This document shows positions 9,590 through 20,665 of a DNA stretch of 64,000 nucleotides, in pieces. Position numbers and translations under genes: made by a program. This DNA is from Balaenoptera acutorostrata (Eukaryota; Chordata; Mammalia; Artiodactyla; Balaenopteridae), in the NCBI RefSeq assembly GCF_949987535.1, contig NC_080064.1, forward strand, positions 41,364,282 through 41,428,281, read 5' to 3'. The first letter of the stretch is position 1. Each line of letters begins with the position of its first letter. The notes beneath the pieces are model-generated. The model saw only the letters and a program-made list of their open reading frames with translations. It was not told the origin of the DNA and did not search any database.

Positions 9590-9890
9590 TGAAGAAACAG
9601 CATTGGTTTTGAAGTCAGAGAATGCTGAGTTTGAAATCTGCCTCTGCCATTTAGTAGTATGGGGATTTGTGCACATCAGTTCAAACTTCTGGGCCTCATC
9701 TGTACCATGGAAATCATAGTAATAATAATATCATAAGAATAATAATATACAGTGCTATTTGAAGGAGTCAATGAGATAGCATCTAAAAATAACCTATTAT
9801 AATATCCGGCACAGGGTAGATGTTCAAGCAATAGTAGTCATTTATTTAGTATTATATTTATAATAATCATTATCATTTTCATTATAACTC
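9590..9890 (+). mobile_element. MIR SINE
   Basis: 'ttttgaagtcagagaatgct', 'cttctgggcctcatctgtac' and 'cggcacagggtagatgttc' mark a MIR, extended by AAT-rich simple sequence. Confidence 0.8.
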
Positions 9891-10639
9891 AGACCCTCTA
9901 TGAAACAGAAGTAATAACTCTTCAAATACAAACACATGTTTATTTTTCCTAGAAATTCCTGTGGGTAATTACTGATTTTCCATGGCTTGTGCCACTACCC
10001 TCTATTTCAATTCCTTGATGCAATTTTTAAAAACAGATTGTCTTTGTTTTCTCTGTTTTCACCAGCACAGAGAGAGGGCAGGAAATAATAAAATTGGCTG
10101 CTTAAAATAAGATGCTTGCATGAAGGAGGAAAAAAAAATTGTCCCTCCATTCTGACAGATCAAGTATAATTTTATCTACCATGGGAGAATCTAAACTGCA
10201 CCAGTACAAGAATCTTAGTGGGTGTAGGAGTTATAACCGTCATAAATGACACTTTTTATTTCCTTTGAAAAATCCTCCTGATTTATTACATTGACTTAGA
10301 ATTTGTCACAGCTTTCTTTTTCTGAGATTCTTCCCCTGTCCCCTCCAATATTCATTCCATCAAGTGAGCGAGGTGGTGGGGTGGTGAGAGCAGACAGATC
10401 AGAGTGTTAACACTGCAAATGAGTTCTGTTCAGGCTGGGCTCATGTTGAAAAAATAATTTGATTTCTTTCTGTCTGGCCACATCCTATTCACAAGAGGTG
10501 AGGGGTGGGAGTGGATGAGTAAAACAATGTCTCTTCTGTTTAATAAAAATGGAGACATATCAGCTCCTATGAAATAATTTACAGATTGTGCACACACCAT
10601 GGCCAAGTAGAAGCCATATAAAGCCCTGAGCCTGCCAGA
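9891..10639. promoter_or_regulatory. repeat-poor unique segment, candidate regulatory region
   Basis: About 750 bp without a recognisable repeat, in a region otherwise tiled by MIR and L2. No open frame of note is present. Selection against insertions or chance are both possible. Confidence 0.2.
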
Positions 10640-10860
10640 CAGCTGTTGATTCCTTCATGCCTCAAGGTCTTTGTATGTGTTGCATTTTCTCATGGAAACT
10701 CACCCTCACCCACCACCCGACACACACACACACACACACACACACACTATTTACTACTCATCTTTACATTTTGAACATCATTCTTCTCATTAAACTTTTT
10801 TCAGTCACTCTCAGTTTAGATTGTTTGTTCTCTAAAAGAGAACATTCGTAGAGAGCTGCA
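10640..10860 (+). mobile_element. L2 LINE 3' UTR segment
   Basis: 'catgcctcaaggtctttg' and 'tttctcatggaaactcacc' follow the L2 3' UTR. A CA tract interrupts it. Confidence 0.65.
10720..10747. repeat. (AC)14 microsatellite
   Basis: Fourteen uninterrupted AC units lie within the L2 fragment. Confidence 0.95.
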
Positions 10861-10914
10861 TGCCTTATAGTAATTATCACATGATTATAAATGTGTACTC
10901 GCTTTATAGGGAAG

Positions 10915-11120
10915 TGGAGCAGGATAGTAAAAAGAGCATGGACTTTGGCCTCAGGGAGATCTGGAGTTGAATCCTAGCTCTGTCACTTACTGGCTAGTAG
11001 ACCATGAATAAATTACTGAACCTCATTGAACCTTTGTGTATAAAACAAAGAAGATAAAAACCCACAATGTTGTTAAAGATAATTGAATGAGACAATAAAC
11101 AAAAGTACCAAGAGAAAGCA
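10915..11120 (+). mobile_element. MIR SINE
   Basis: 'agagcatggactttggcctc', 'tgaatcctagctctgtcact' and 'tgaacctcattgaaccttt' match the first two-thirds of MIR well. Confidence 0.85.
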
Positions 11121-11164
11121 TTTTTTAGCAGTTGGAAGTAAAGACAAAGATTTTAAGTATTTGC

Positions 11165-11450
11165 AGTTCCCTGTTTCCCATGCATAGACTCTCCTATATA
11201 GTCGCTCCCTTCTCCATCAGCAGTGGTAATTCAACTCAATTTTCAATGCTCAACTCAAATATCATTGCCTCTAGGAAATCTTCCCTCAACCTTCCAGAAA
11301 AGATGAATTCCTTCCTCCTCTGGGCTCCTTAAAAACAGAAATTATGTGTGTCTTAGTCACAGCTATATCCCTAGGACCAAAGGCAATTGTATTAGATCAA
11401 TAAATATTAGATTGATGAGAGCATGAGTGAATGGTGAGTGAATGAATGGT
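11165..11450 (+). mobile_element. L2 LINE 3' end
   Basis: 'aactcaaatatcattgcctc', 'ggaaatcttccctcaacctt' and 'gatcaataaatattag' give the L2 3' UTR down to its terminal repeats. Confidence 0.85.
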
Positions 11451-11469
11451 TAGTTTTTCCTCTTCTTAT

Positions 11470-11540
11470 CTCCTACTGTGCCTAGCACAATTTCTACAAA
11501 AGGATAATACTCAAAATGTCTATTGAATGAATAGAGACCT
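11470..11540 (+). mobile_element. L2 LINE 3' end, second copy
   Basis: 'ctgtgcctagcacaattt' followed by 'attgaatgaa' is a second L2 terminus directly after the first. Confidence 0.6.
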
Positions 11541-12079
11541 ATATCATTCCTATCTAGGCTCAACCTGACCTCGTTCTTCCTGCTGCTTTTCAAATTTACT
11601 AGATAATAGTCTTGCCAAGGTTTTTAGACATGGAAACGTTCTCATGTGGCTATAGCTGAGCCAAAGTTTTTGCGAAAGCAAATGGACTGAGCTATAGCAA
11701 AAAGCAGACTGGAGCCAGGAGGCTCTGAGTGAAAACTGACATCCTACTTGGCATGGCACGACGGAGACAAGCTGGGTGACGCATAGAGACAGACATTTAT
11801 ACCTTTTAGAATGCTGGGCTTTGGCATGCATGATCATTTGTAATTTCTCTACTGGCATAGCGCCCTCTGGGTGCCACCCACCTCCAGCACGGGACAGTAT
11901 GGTTAATGACTAATAAAAAAAAGTCCAGCGGATGTCACTGGCTGAGAGAACCAAGCTTGGGCAGGAGCAAAACACGTTCTAAAGATCCACTATCATGTGC
12001 AAGACAAAGGCTTAAGGGACTGTATGGAAATGACCCTAGCAGTATGTGTTCTTAGGACAGAGGGAAAGAATATAAACTC
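11541..12079. other. unique sequence, less AT-rich than its surroundings
   Basis: No family is recognised. The minus-strand frame at 11550-11858 (102 residues) resembles no known protein. A possible conserved element or a decayed repeat. Confidence 0.3.
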
Positions 12080-12760
12080 TTATTAATTAACCTTTTATGC
12101 TTTTATTGTGATAAAATACAAATAACATAAAATTTACCATTTTAACCATTTTAAGTTGTACAATTCCATGTCATTTAATATATTCACAATGTTATACAAC
12201 CATCATTAGTATCTAGTTCTGGAATATTTTCATCACCACAAAAGTAAATCCTTTATCTGTTAAACAGTGACTCTGCATTCCCCCCTCTCCCATCCGTGGG
12301 CAACCATTAATCTGCTTTTTGTCTCTTTGGATTTGCCTATTCTGGACATTTCGTATACATGAAATCATACAATATGTGGTCTTTCATTTCAGGCTTCCTT
12401 CACTTAGCATAGTGTTTTCAAGGTTCATTCATGTTGTAGCATATACAGTCTGTCATTCCTTTTTATGACTGAATAATATTCCACTGTGTGGATATGCTAC
12501 ATTTTGTTTATCCATTCATCTGCTGATGGACATTTGGATTGTTTCTACCTTTTGGGTATTGTGAAGAGAGCTGCTATGAACTTTTGTGTACAAGTTTTTG
12601 CTCAAACACCTGTTCACTTCTTTTAGGCATATATCTAGGAGTAGAATTATTGCATCATATAGTAATTCTAAGTTTAACTTATTAAGGAACCACCAAACTG
12701 TTTTTCATAGTGGCTATACCATTTTACATCCCCACCAAAAATGTATGAGCTTAATCTCCA
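12080..12760 (-). mobile_element. old L1 (L1MA/MB-like), 3' UTR and ORF2 end
   Basis: 'aaatttaccattttaacc' (3' UTR) is followed by 'gaataatattccactgtgtg', 'gctgatggacatttgga' and 'catttacatccccacc'-like wording. This is the reverse complement of the ORF2 C-terminal coding region. It is truncated and full of stops. Confidence 0.9.
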
Positions 12761-12774
12761 ATTATAAAGTATCC

Positions 12775-12945
12775 ATGTATAAAGTATTTTATACACATTT
12801 CACATTTTATCCTCCCATTAATTCTGTGAGGAAGGTACTAATATTATCTCTTTTTTTACAGATGAAACTAAGGATTCAGTAACTTTTCAATATCCAGGTC
12901 TCCGTGCCTATAAAGCCTGGACTTCGAATCACAAAGTTAGGCTTC
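12775..12945 (-). mobile_element. MIR SINE, reverse orientation
   Basis: 'ttctgtgaggaaggtactaa', 'ttacagatgaaactaagg' and 'gcctggacttcgaatcac' form a reversed MIR. Confidence 0.75.
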
Positions 12946-13054
12946 CTTTCTCCAGGAAAATGTACTAAGCCCTGGAACACACTCCTGACTCTGCCTGTCT
13001 CCAACCTAACCCAACAACCTGTGGGTCCTTTCAGTCATGCTAAGATTTTTAAGT

Positions 13055-13195
13055 ATTCTATGTACTAGGTATTTTCACAGGCACTATTAAATTACCATTC
13101 TATATATAGAAAAATTGAGGCTAAGATGAGATAAGTTATTCACAGTCTCAGAAATTAGCAGCATAGAAGAGTTTACTGAAGCCAATACTACTGTT
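13055..13195 (-). mobile_element. MIR SINE, reverse orientation
   Basis: 'tatgtactaggtattttcac' and 'aaaattgaggctaagatga' identify another reversed MIR. Confidence 0.65.
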
Positions 13196-13796
13196 CTTTG
13201 TCCCAGAAAGATCTGCGAGGTGGTAACCAAATTTAATGAATATCCCATTATCACCTTTAGATATCTTCAGAACTCATCAAGAGGCCAGCTTTTAAAAACT
13301 ATCTGTAGTAGCATAATCTTTTTTACAAAGAAAATCTTATAAAGGGGAATTTCTACTTTTGGCCAAATGATGTAGTAGGGTATAGATTTAACCTCTTGCC
13401 TTAAACAACTATAAAACTGAAAAAAAAACCATATGAAACAACAGTTTTCAGATATTGGAAAGCAGGCAAGAAATGACAGTGATGTCTGTGAGAGAGTAAA
13501 CAAACAAGGTGACCCTATGATTACCCAGTTTACCACCTAAAGAGAGTTTCCAGGCCACAGCATAGATAGGTGAAACAAAGTGAGTCCTAGGGATCCCCCT
13601 GAGTTGAGAATGAATTTGGGAGATTAGAGAGGCCAAAGTTGCTAGAGTTCACAGGGTCCTTTGGATATTCTGTTGAGTACAGAGCAGTCTGTGTATCTGG
13701 AAACTACCCAAGGGTAAAGAAAGAACCACTGGAAAGGAGCAGCCAGAAAAAGCCTCAAAGTTCACACAAAGCTGGGAGTAGTTCACATTACCAAGT
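13196..13796. other. unassigned, possibly old L1 5' region
   Basis: Wording such as 'acaacagttttcagatattg' faintly recalls old L1 5' sequence. The assignment is not secure. Two minus-strand frames here are unrecognisable. Confidence 0.25.
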
Positions 13797-13965
13797 GTGA
13801 CGGCTAATTTTATGTATCAGCTTGAAGTATGTTTTTGGATGAGATTAACATTTAAATTTGAATTTGGGGTAAAGCAGATTGCAGATTGCTCTCCATAATG
13901 TAGATATGCTTTAGTCAATCAGTTCAAGGTCTGAATAGAATAAAAAGCAGGAAGAAACCTGAAAT
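13797..13965 (+). mobile_element. old LTR fragment, same family as 42938-43306
   Basis: 'ggctaattttatgtatcagc', 'ggatgagattaacatttaaa', 'gctctccataatgtagatat' and 'aatagaataaaaag' match the first half of the fuller copy at 42938. It is probably an ERVL-class LTR. Confidence 0.7.
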
Positions 13966-13984
13966 TGTTAAACACTACTATAAT

Positions 13985-14178
13985 CCATGAACTTTGCCAA
14001 GTGTTTTACTGAGATTATCTAATTTATCCCTAACATCCCAATAATACAGATATCATTATCCTCATTTTATGGAGAAACAAATTGAGATTTGGAAAAGTTA
14101 TGCATTTAGTCAAAGGTTCCAGGTCTAGGAGTATTAGATCTGGGATTTATATCAAGTTCTGTCTGACTCCAAATTTTA
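13985..14178 (-). mobile_element. MIR SINE, reverse orientation
   Basis: 'gccaagtgttttactgag', 'tcattatcctcattttatgg' and 'ttctgtctgactcc' form a long reversed MIR. Confidence 0.75.
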
Positions 14179-14446
14179 GGGTGAGGCACCATAAAAGGAA
14201 AACAACCCCAGAAATATTTTTAGGGGAGAGGGAAAGACTCCAGGACCATTTGTCTTTTACAGATGTTCAAGTATGTAGCTTCTTCATGATCACAAGTGAC
14301 CCTATATATGATATTGGGTCAAAACTTCTCCAAATCTTGTTTCGGTTCAAACTCTGTTTTGCACTGAAGGCATCCTTTCTGATTTATATTATAAATATAT
14401 TTCTCAATCAAAATCATAAAGTAATATCAACAGATATCAGATATTG

Positions 14447-14512
14447 AATATTTCTATGAATCAGGCACTGTGCTGGTCACTTTAGACATATTATCTCATT
14501 TAAAAAATAATT
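14447..14512 (-). mobile_element. MIR SINE fragment
   Basis: 'tgaatcaggcactgtgctgg' plus 'cattatctcattt'-like wording is a reversed MIR tail. Bases 14179-14446 and 14513-14914 hold nothing recognised. Confidence 0.5.
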
Positions 14513-14914
14513 TTGATATGTTTCAGTATTTTCCAGAGTAGCAGTGGGCCTGAGTCAAACGGGTAATTTCTCTGATAAGTCAATACCTGATCACTCCAAA
14601 GAAGTTTTAGGTTTCACTCACGTATTTATTCATAGTTTTTTCTTCTAGCAAATATTCACTAAGGGTTAACTCAGGTGTCACTCCTGGATCTGAAGTGAGG
14701 AATCCTACTCTTTAGCTTCTCTGGTAACAGGACCTGATATTTCAAGGCCCTAAGATAAAGAAAGTTGATTGGCATCAGGGATATTTTGCACTTTCTCCAC
14801 AATTTTCTACCACTAACTCAGCCCTAACCTGTCATTCACCTGTACCATCTCCATCCATAGCCTCCTGCTTCAGACATGCTCCTGGAGTTGTCCTTCATTG
14901 AGCCTTTTCCAAAG

Positions 14915-15055
14915 CCCCTCGATCAACATGCAGTAAATATTTTCTGAGTGCCCACTATATCTACACACCAGAGAGGATATAACTACAATGAGAGATGTAA
15001 GAATGAATCAAATATAGTCTCTTCCTTCAAGGAATTAAGTCAAGTAAGAATCACC
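14915..15055 (-). mobile_element. L2 LINE 3' end, reverse orientation
   Basis: 'atattttctgagtgcccact' and 'ctcttccttcaaggaatta' are the reversed L2 terminus. It abuts a plus-strand L2. Confidence 0.65.
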
Positions 15056-15540
15056 TTTGACCCTTCTTTTTTAATTTACCTTCATCATTTACTTCTAAAC
15101 ATCATCATAATTCCACCCACTATATGTCCTATATATTGCTCGTACCCAAACACTTAGTTTCATTCTCACTGTCACTGGCATAGAACAGGCTATTTCACTA
15201 ACTTCCTCCCTAGACTTCATCTCTCTGTTTCATTCTTTACACTAGTTAGAATAATCTTTCTATACCTTATACATGACCATTTCATAGTTAAATCTATCCA
15301 ATAGCTTTCCAAAAACTATAAGAACAAGTTCATAAAGTTCTCCATAGAATTTTAAGGCAAAGGCAATTCTATTTCTGACTACTTCTATTCCTTTATCTTT
15401 CACCAGTCTCTCCTCCTCCCCAGATACTCTTTTTTTCCAGTCTTATCAAATTACTTGCATTTTTTTTACATGAATCATGCTCTCTCATGCCTCTGGACCT
15501 TTGCATAGGTTATTTCTACTGTCTAGAAAGGTACTGTTCA
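15056..15540 (+). mobile_element. L2 LINE, coding end and 3' UTR
   Basis: 'ttagaataatctttctatac', 'ctatccaatagctttccaaa' and 'catgcctctggacctttgca' follow L2 across about 480 bp. Confidence 0.75.
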
Positions 15541-15650
15541 TTCAGAAAGCAATTTCTGAGCAACTACTCTTGGCTAGGGCATCTGAGAATATGATATGAT
15601 TAGGTATGATACCTGCCCTTAAGAAGCTTGTCAGTGGATTAGCCCATGGG
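15541..15650 (-). mobile_element. L2 LINE 3' end, reverse orientation
   Basis: 'atttctgagcaactactct' and 'cctgcccttaagaagcttg' are a reversed L2 terminus. It makes the third L2 piece in a row with alternating orientation. Confidence 0.6.
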
Positions 15651-16339
15651 GGAATGTCCCAAGCGTCCTCTGCCCTGGTTACTGCAGGTGCTTCATTGTG
15701 TCCCGCATATTCAGTTATAGAAAGTGCCATTTATCCTTTCCCATGGCATTGCTGCCTGTCAACTTGGATGAATGAATAAAACTTCTCAGGGAATGTGATT
15801 TCTGAGAAGTGATGATTTCTTTTTAAAGGCCACCTTTACCCACCTTGAAGGACTGTTTTAAAAGTCATGGTGCCCTTTGATGCCTTCCTGTAGGACAAAG
15901 AAACCCAGAGCTTATCTACATGTAGATATTCTATTAATACGTAATGACTCTTAGGACAGGAAGGAAATGGAACTGCATTTCCTTTTTGGACATTTCCAAC
16001 AAAACCAAAGAAGGAAAATGGCCTCATCTTAATGAAAGAGGCCACTCTTGGGAATGTGTTTAAGGGAAGGTTACAGAAGCAATCTTTGATGGAATATGGA
16101 CAAAGCACAATTCATCATTTCTTCCCAGGAAAGTGATTATCGGGAGAAAGGTAGCTTCAAGGCCAGCTCTGCCCTGTTTCACAAAAGATTCTATTTACAT
16201 TTCAAGAAAGGACAAGAAAGAATACCCTACAATGAGGCCATTTTACACAAGGCCTTCACTGCGTTTTCCAGACAGTGTGTGACCCTTCTTACTTCTAATG
16301 ACATTGCCTCTCTCCTTGCCCTCAGTCAATCTAGGAACA
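15651..16339. promoter_or_regulatory. repeat-poor unique segment, candidate conserved element
   Basis: About 690 bp are free of recognised repeats. They contain several GGAATG/GGAATA words (about 15791, 16052, 16092) that resemble TEAD-type sites, and balanced base composition. The plus frame at 16096-16392 (98 residues) has no recognised domain and runs into L2, so I do not call it coding. Confidence 0.25.
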
Positions 16340-16695
16340 GAAACATCTCCCCCCAGATCCCACTCTATCCCCCAGAAAATCTAATTTTCTAAAACACAAA
16401 TCTAATTGTGTTATTCCTTGATCCCTTTGGCCATGTTTCCCTATATAGAGTAAGAGAAAGTTTAAGCTCCTCAGCATGGCATTTAAGATCCTCCTCATCC
16501 TAACCCAACCTACCTCTGCAACCCACTACTGGCTGTAGGCTCTTAAACCCTACACTATTGGTGCTCCTGTCCCACCATTTCACATGTCTATGCTTTGGTG
16601 CTGTTGCTTCTGCCTGGAATACATTTGTCCCCTTCCTATTCTAGTTTTTCTCTGTCAGCCCTTCCATATCTATTTTCTACTCTTCTCCTTCAGCT
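16340..16695 (+). mobile_element. L2 LINE, 5' piece of an interrupted copy
   Basis: 'gtttaagctcctcagcatgg', 'catttaagatcctcctcatc' and 'tgcttctgcctggaatac' are typical L2. The copy resumes at 17090 after an insertion. Confidence 0.85.
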
Positions 16696-17089
16696 TGTAT
16701 CCTGGGAGGCTAGGAGGCTAACTTCTACAGATCACATCATGTGGGATCCCTGGCTCTCTCTCTTCCTATTGGGTTAGGTCAGTGGGAAGCACTGGCAGGA
16801 GACTGGAGGGCAGGAGGGGAGAGAGGTTGAGATATTTATTCTGTCCCTCCCCCTCACATCAGCCACAGAAGAGAGCTGTTAGCTAGTTCTTACAAGAGTC
16901 TAGTAAGAGCTTCCTCTCCTTATTCCTTCAGTCCTTGGGGTGGGAACAGCTTTTACTATTGCCGGTCCCTAGATGCTCCTCTATCCCCTAATGATTCTCT
17001 TAAACCTCCATTCATCTTTGTAAATAGTATCTTTTAAAAACCCTCTTCAATTACATTTTTGGATATGCCATCTGTTTCCTGCCGAGACT
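16696..17089 (+). mobile_element. unassigned old interspersed repeat within L2
   Basis: This interrupts the L2. Wording such as 'ggagactggagggcaggag', 'catctttgtaaatagtat' and 'gccatctgtttcctgcc' recurs in mammalian genomes as a medium-reiteration repeat. I cannot name the family. Confidence 0.5.
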
Positions 17090-17385
17090 GACTTGACAAG
17101 CCTTTATGACCTGGCTAATCCTTCCTCATCCTTTAAGATCAGTTCAGTGGGTATGTCCCCAGGAATCCTCAGAGCTAGGTCACAGAGACAGCTGTTTCCA
17201 CAGATCCCTACTTGTATTGCTATCTTATGCTTACCATATTGGATTTTTAACTGTCATGACAAAATATAAATTCCATGAGACCAGGAACCATGCTTGTATT
17301 GTTCATGATATTTATCCAACAATTAACATGGTGCCTGTGTCTGACACATTGTAAGTGTTCAATAAATGTTTAATGAATGCTTACG
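17090..17385 (+). mobile_element. L2 LINE, 3' piece of the interrupted copy
   Basis: 'ttcatgatatttatccaac', 'catggtgcctgtgtctgac' and 'ttcaataaatgtttaatgaa' complete the L2 to its 3' end. Confidence 0.8.
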
Positions 17386-17483
17386 TGAAATAAGAAGTAA
17401 GTCTAAATTCTGTCTATATCTTTGGCAGTGGACTCAGAGAAGTTACCTCATAAATACTATTTGAACTGAGCTCATACAACTCA

Positions 17484-18432
17484 AGATCAAAAAAACAAAC
17501 AACCCAATCAAAAATTGGGCAGAAGATCTAAATAGACATTTCTCCAAAGAAATGTTGTAATGTTAGAGAAATGCAAATAAAAACTGCAATGAGGCATCAC
17601 CTCACACTGGTCAGAATGGTCATCATCAAAAAGTCTACAGATTATAAACGCTGGAGAGGGTGTAGAGAAAAAGGAACCCTCCTACACTGTTGGTGAGAAT
17701 GTAAATTGGTGCAGCCACTATGGAGAACAGTATGGAGCTTCCTTAAAAAACTAAAAATAGAGTTACCATATGATACGGTGATCCCACTCCTGGGCATATA
17801 CCTGGAGAAAACTATAATTTGAAAAGATACATGCACCCCAGTGTTCATTGCAGCACTATTTACAATAGCCAAGACATGGAAGTAACCTAAATGTCCATTG
17901 ATAGATAAATGGATAAAGAAGATGTGGTATATATATACAATGAAATATTACTCAGCCATAAAAAAGAATGAAATAATATCATTTGCAGCAACATGGATGG
18001 ACCTAGAGACTATCATACTAATTGAAGTAAGTCAGACAGAGAAAGAAAAATATCATATGATGTCCCTTATATGCAGAATCTAGAAAACAATACAAATTAA
18101 CTTATTTATAAAACAGAAATAGACTCACAGACATAGAAAACAAACTTACAGTTACCAAAGGAGAAAGGTGGGGGAGGGATAAATTAGGAGTTTGGGATTA
18201 ACATGTACATGCTACTGTATATCATATAGATAACCAGCAGGGACCTACTGTATAGCACAGGGAACTATACTCAATATCTCATAATAGCCTATAATAAAAG
18301 AATCTGAAAAAGAATATGAATATATATATATGAATACATATAATATATATAAAACTGAATCACTTTGTTGTACACCTCGAATTAACACAATATTGTAAAT
18401 CAACCATACTGCAATAAAAATTTTTTTAATAA
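17484..18432 (+). mobile_element. 5'-truncated cetartiodactyl L1
   Basis: About 950 bp of L1 run from late ORF2 ('caacccaatcaaaaattggg') through the 3' UTR ('ggacctactgtatagcacag') to the A-rich tail after 'gcaataaaaattt'. A short internal deletion near 17552 joins 'ccaaagaaatg' to 'ttgtaatgttagag'. (AT)n at about 18318-18332 lies in the 3' UTR. No clear target duplication is visible. This lineage-restricted copy is much less decayed than the L1M pieces. Confidence 0.95.
17560..18085 (+). pseudogene. L1 ORF2 C-terminal remnant
   Basis: The plus-strand frame at 17898-18083 encodes the L1 ORF2p C-terminus (motifs [27 protein letters not shown]) and ends at the natural stop region. Sequence upstream to about 17560 encodes the preceding residues, with substitutions and the deletion noted for the host L1. 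No endonuclease or reverse-transcriptase domain is included, so it cannot act on its own. Confidence 0.85.
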
Positions 18433-18664
18433 TAATAAAAAAAGAAAAAACAAGGAAAAGAAAGTGAAATTTTCATTGGTAGGTATGGGAGAGGAAAAAG
18501 AAAACTTTTGTTGAGAAAAGAAGATAAATCAGTTAAGTGTCATACTAACACCTATTTATTCCCACTCAAGGAGCTGGGGCTAGAGAAAAGGAAGCATTTA
18601 AAAATGAGAGTGACACAGAGTCATAAGACTAGAAAAATCAGGACAGTAATTCTATACTAGGAGA

Positions 18665-18895
18665 GTACCTTCTGTGTTCCAGGCTCTCTATTAATGGCAT
18701 TCAAATAATTATTATCCCTATTAATTCTCCCAGCAACCTAGTGAGGCTGGTATTATTACCTTTATATTACCAATAAGAAAATTATTTTCAGAAATGTTAA
18801 GTAAATTATTCATGGACACACAGCCAGTAAGTGGCAAAGCAAAGAATCATACCTACCTACAACTGTCTGGCTTTAAGTATAGCGCTCTTTGGTCT
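18665..18895 (-). mobile_element. MIR SINE, reverse orientation
   Basis: 'ttctcccagcaacctagtga', 'cacagccagtaagtggca' and 'actgtctggctttaagta' give a nearly complete reversed MIR. Bases 18433-18664 show nothing recognised. Confidence 0.85.
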
Positions 18896-18904
18896 CAGCA
18901 CAGG

Positions 18905-19465
18905 GAATGATCTTCAGACTTCATTCCTTGCCACCTTCAAACTGTTAAGAACTGCAAAGGGTCTGAGATTTTACCCTTCTTGCAAGCTAACTAAATAACT
19001 GACTTAGTTTCATGGATAATGGCAGAAGATACAAGACACCTGGGCCACAGACAAAGGATTCACAGCAACAGTAGTAGCTATGGAGTCAACATTTGTACTG
19101 GTTCCTTGAGCCTCACTTCCCATGGGGCAATGCAAAGAGGACCAGATGATACTTGCACACAGAGTGGGTTGTGTTCCAGGAGAGGAACTCTGAGCTGTGA
19201 GAATTCTAATCTTCTATACTGTACAATAAGCACACCTGTTTGTTGCTCTGGAAGAAGACAGGATCTCTATCTTCCAGGGATGATCACTATACAAATATCC
19301 CAGAAAAGATAGTTTGGAACAAAGGCAATCAGTTTCCTTTTGTCTGTGAGGCATAAAAAAACGTGAAATATACATGCATTGTCTCCGAACAAAAACTCCC
19401 TCTCCGGACTCTACATAAATACTTCTAGTGACAAGGATCTTATCATCTCTTAAGGCCATGAATCC
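18905..19465. other. unique or ancient LTR-like sequence
   Basis: This reads like a decayed LTR ('ttgcaagctaactaaataac', 'caagacacctgggccacag'), but I cannot name a family and see no clean ends. Overlapping frames of 97 and 81 residues are not recognisable. Confidence 0.3.
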
Positions 19466-19504
19466 AGCCAGATGGCAATGGTGGTGTCACAGAAGAATTC
19501 CTCA

Positions 19505-19578
19505 CTGGTTGTTTGAGAAGAATAAAAGAAATGAAGCCTGGTACAGAGCAAACATCCAATAAATATTTTCCTAATACT
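19505..19578 (+). mobile_element. L2 LINE 3' end fragment
   Basis: 'gtacagagcaaacatccaat' followed by 'aaatattttcc' is an L2 terminus. Confidence 0.5.
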
Positions 19579-19797
19579 TTGAATCCTCTAAGGTTAGTTC
19601 ATTGTCATTTAAGAAGAATCATCTACTAAATATCTTCCAGGAGGATTCTGGCTGTCTAGCATTACAAAAAGCACACTCAACACGGGCCCAACCTTATTAT
19701 TTCCCCTTGAATTCTTCTTACAAGAACTCCTTAGACCAAATAGATGTTTTTTACTTAGAATAGAAGACACTTTTTATTCTTTAAAAGTCAAGGAGTA

Positions 19798-19819
19798 AGG
19801 GGGGGCAGGGGGGCGGGGC
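19798..19819 (+). repeat. G-rich tract with quadruplex potential
   Basis: G-runs of 7, 6 and 4 are separated by CA and C (19799-19805, 19808-19813, 19815-19818). Splitting the first run gives four G3 tracts. Bases 19579-19797 and 19820-20039 hold nothing recognised. Confidence 0.5.
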
Positions 19820-20039
19820 ACAGCAGGTCCCAGAGCATATCATGAAACAATTCAGAGAGTCAAAAGGGAAATGGAGAAGTCATTCCACCAGAAAGTCTCA
19901 GCTCATTGCACAGTAAATAAGTAGAAACATCCAGCAGGTACGATGAAATTTGGAAATAGATATTTGATATATAACTAAAGGGACTATGTTATCGAAGGAA
20001 TTAATAAAATAAACTCTTGTAAATTATAACAAGTAAAAG

Positions 20040-20190
20040 CACTTTCCTCAAGCTCTTACAACTGAAAGTGGTAGATAAGACTATTATTTCATCTTCATTT
20101 TATGGACAAGATAACTGAAGGTCAGTGAGATTTAGTAATTCATCTAACAGAAAGTGGTAGAGCCAGAACTCTAGCTCTAAAAATGTGTTT
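20040..20190 (-). mobile_element. MIR SINE, reverse orientation
   Basis: 'catcttcattttatggaca' and 'agtggtagagccagaactct' belong to a reversed MIR. Confidence 0.7.
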
Positions 20191-20329
20191 TTCCACTACA
20201 ACAGGAGAGTGTAGACGAAGGAGAAGACAAAAATCATGACTCTTCAGGAATACATACCAAGAAGGAGGGCAAGGGAAGCCATGGAAAAAGAAACAAAATA
20301 GGTGCATAGTTTGAGCACTGGTTGGATCC

Positions 20330-20440
20330 TGCTGTAAACTCTTCACAGGAAGGAACTGTACTTCATTATTATAGTCCTAGAGCTTGCTACTGGGTCTAGC
20401 ACATAGTAGATATCAAATAAAGATTTGCTGAATGAATAAA
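20330..20440 (+). mobile_element. L2 LINE 3' end
   Basis: 'ctgggtctagcacatagtag' and 'gatttgctgaatgaataaa' mark the L2 terminus. Confidence 0.75.
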
Positions 20441-20594
20441 GTTGTTACCTGAGTCCTAAAATTTTCCCTATTAAAGTTTTTATAAAGATAGCTTAATGAT
20501 TAACATTGGTCTACTTTTTAAATGAATACATTTAATTGAAGCACATAGGTGTCATCACAAGTAAACAGAAGTGAATGTGAATGAATCTGTTTCA

Positions 20595-20665
20595 ACTATT
20601 CATTTATTTGGCAAACATTTATTAAGTTCCTATTCTGTGCTAGGCAGCCTCACTACACTATGCCC
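20595..20665 (-). mobile_element. L2 LINE 3' end fragment, reverse orientation
   Basis: 'attcatttatttggcaaaca' and 'cctattctgtgctaggca' are a reversed L2 terminus. Confidence 0.65.

Noticed and set aside
13196..13796. Possible L1 5' UTR
   Set aside because: The resemblance is limited to one or two short words, so it is left unassigned.
14082..14447. 121-residue plus-strand frame
   Set aside because: It starts in a reversed MIR and runs into AT-rich sequence, with no recognisable domain or splice context.
16096..16392. 98-residue plus-strand frame in unique DNA
   Set aside because: It has no known motif, its end runs into L2 sequence, and there is no start context or splice evidence. Kept only as a candidate non-coding element.
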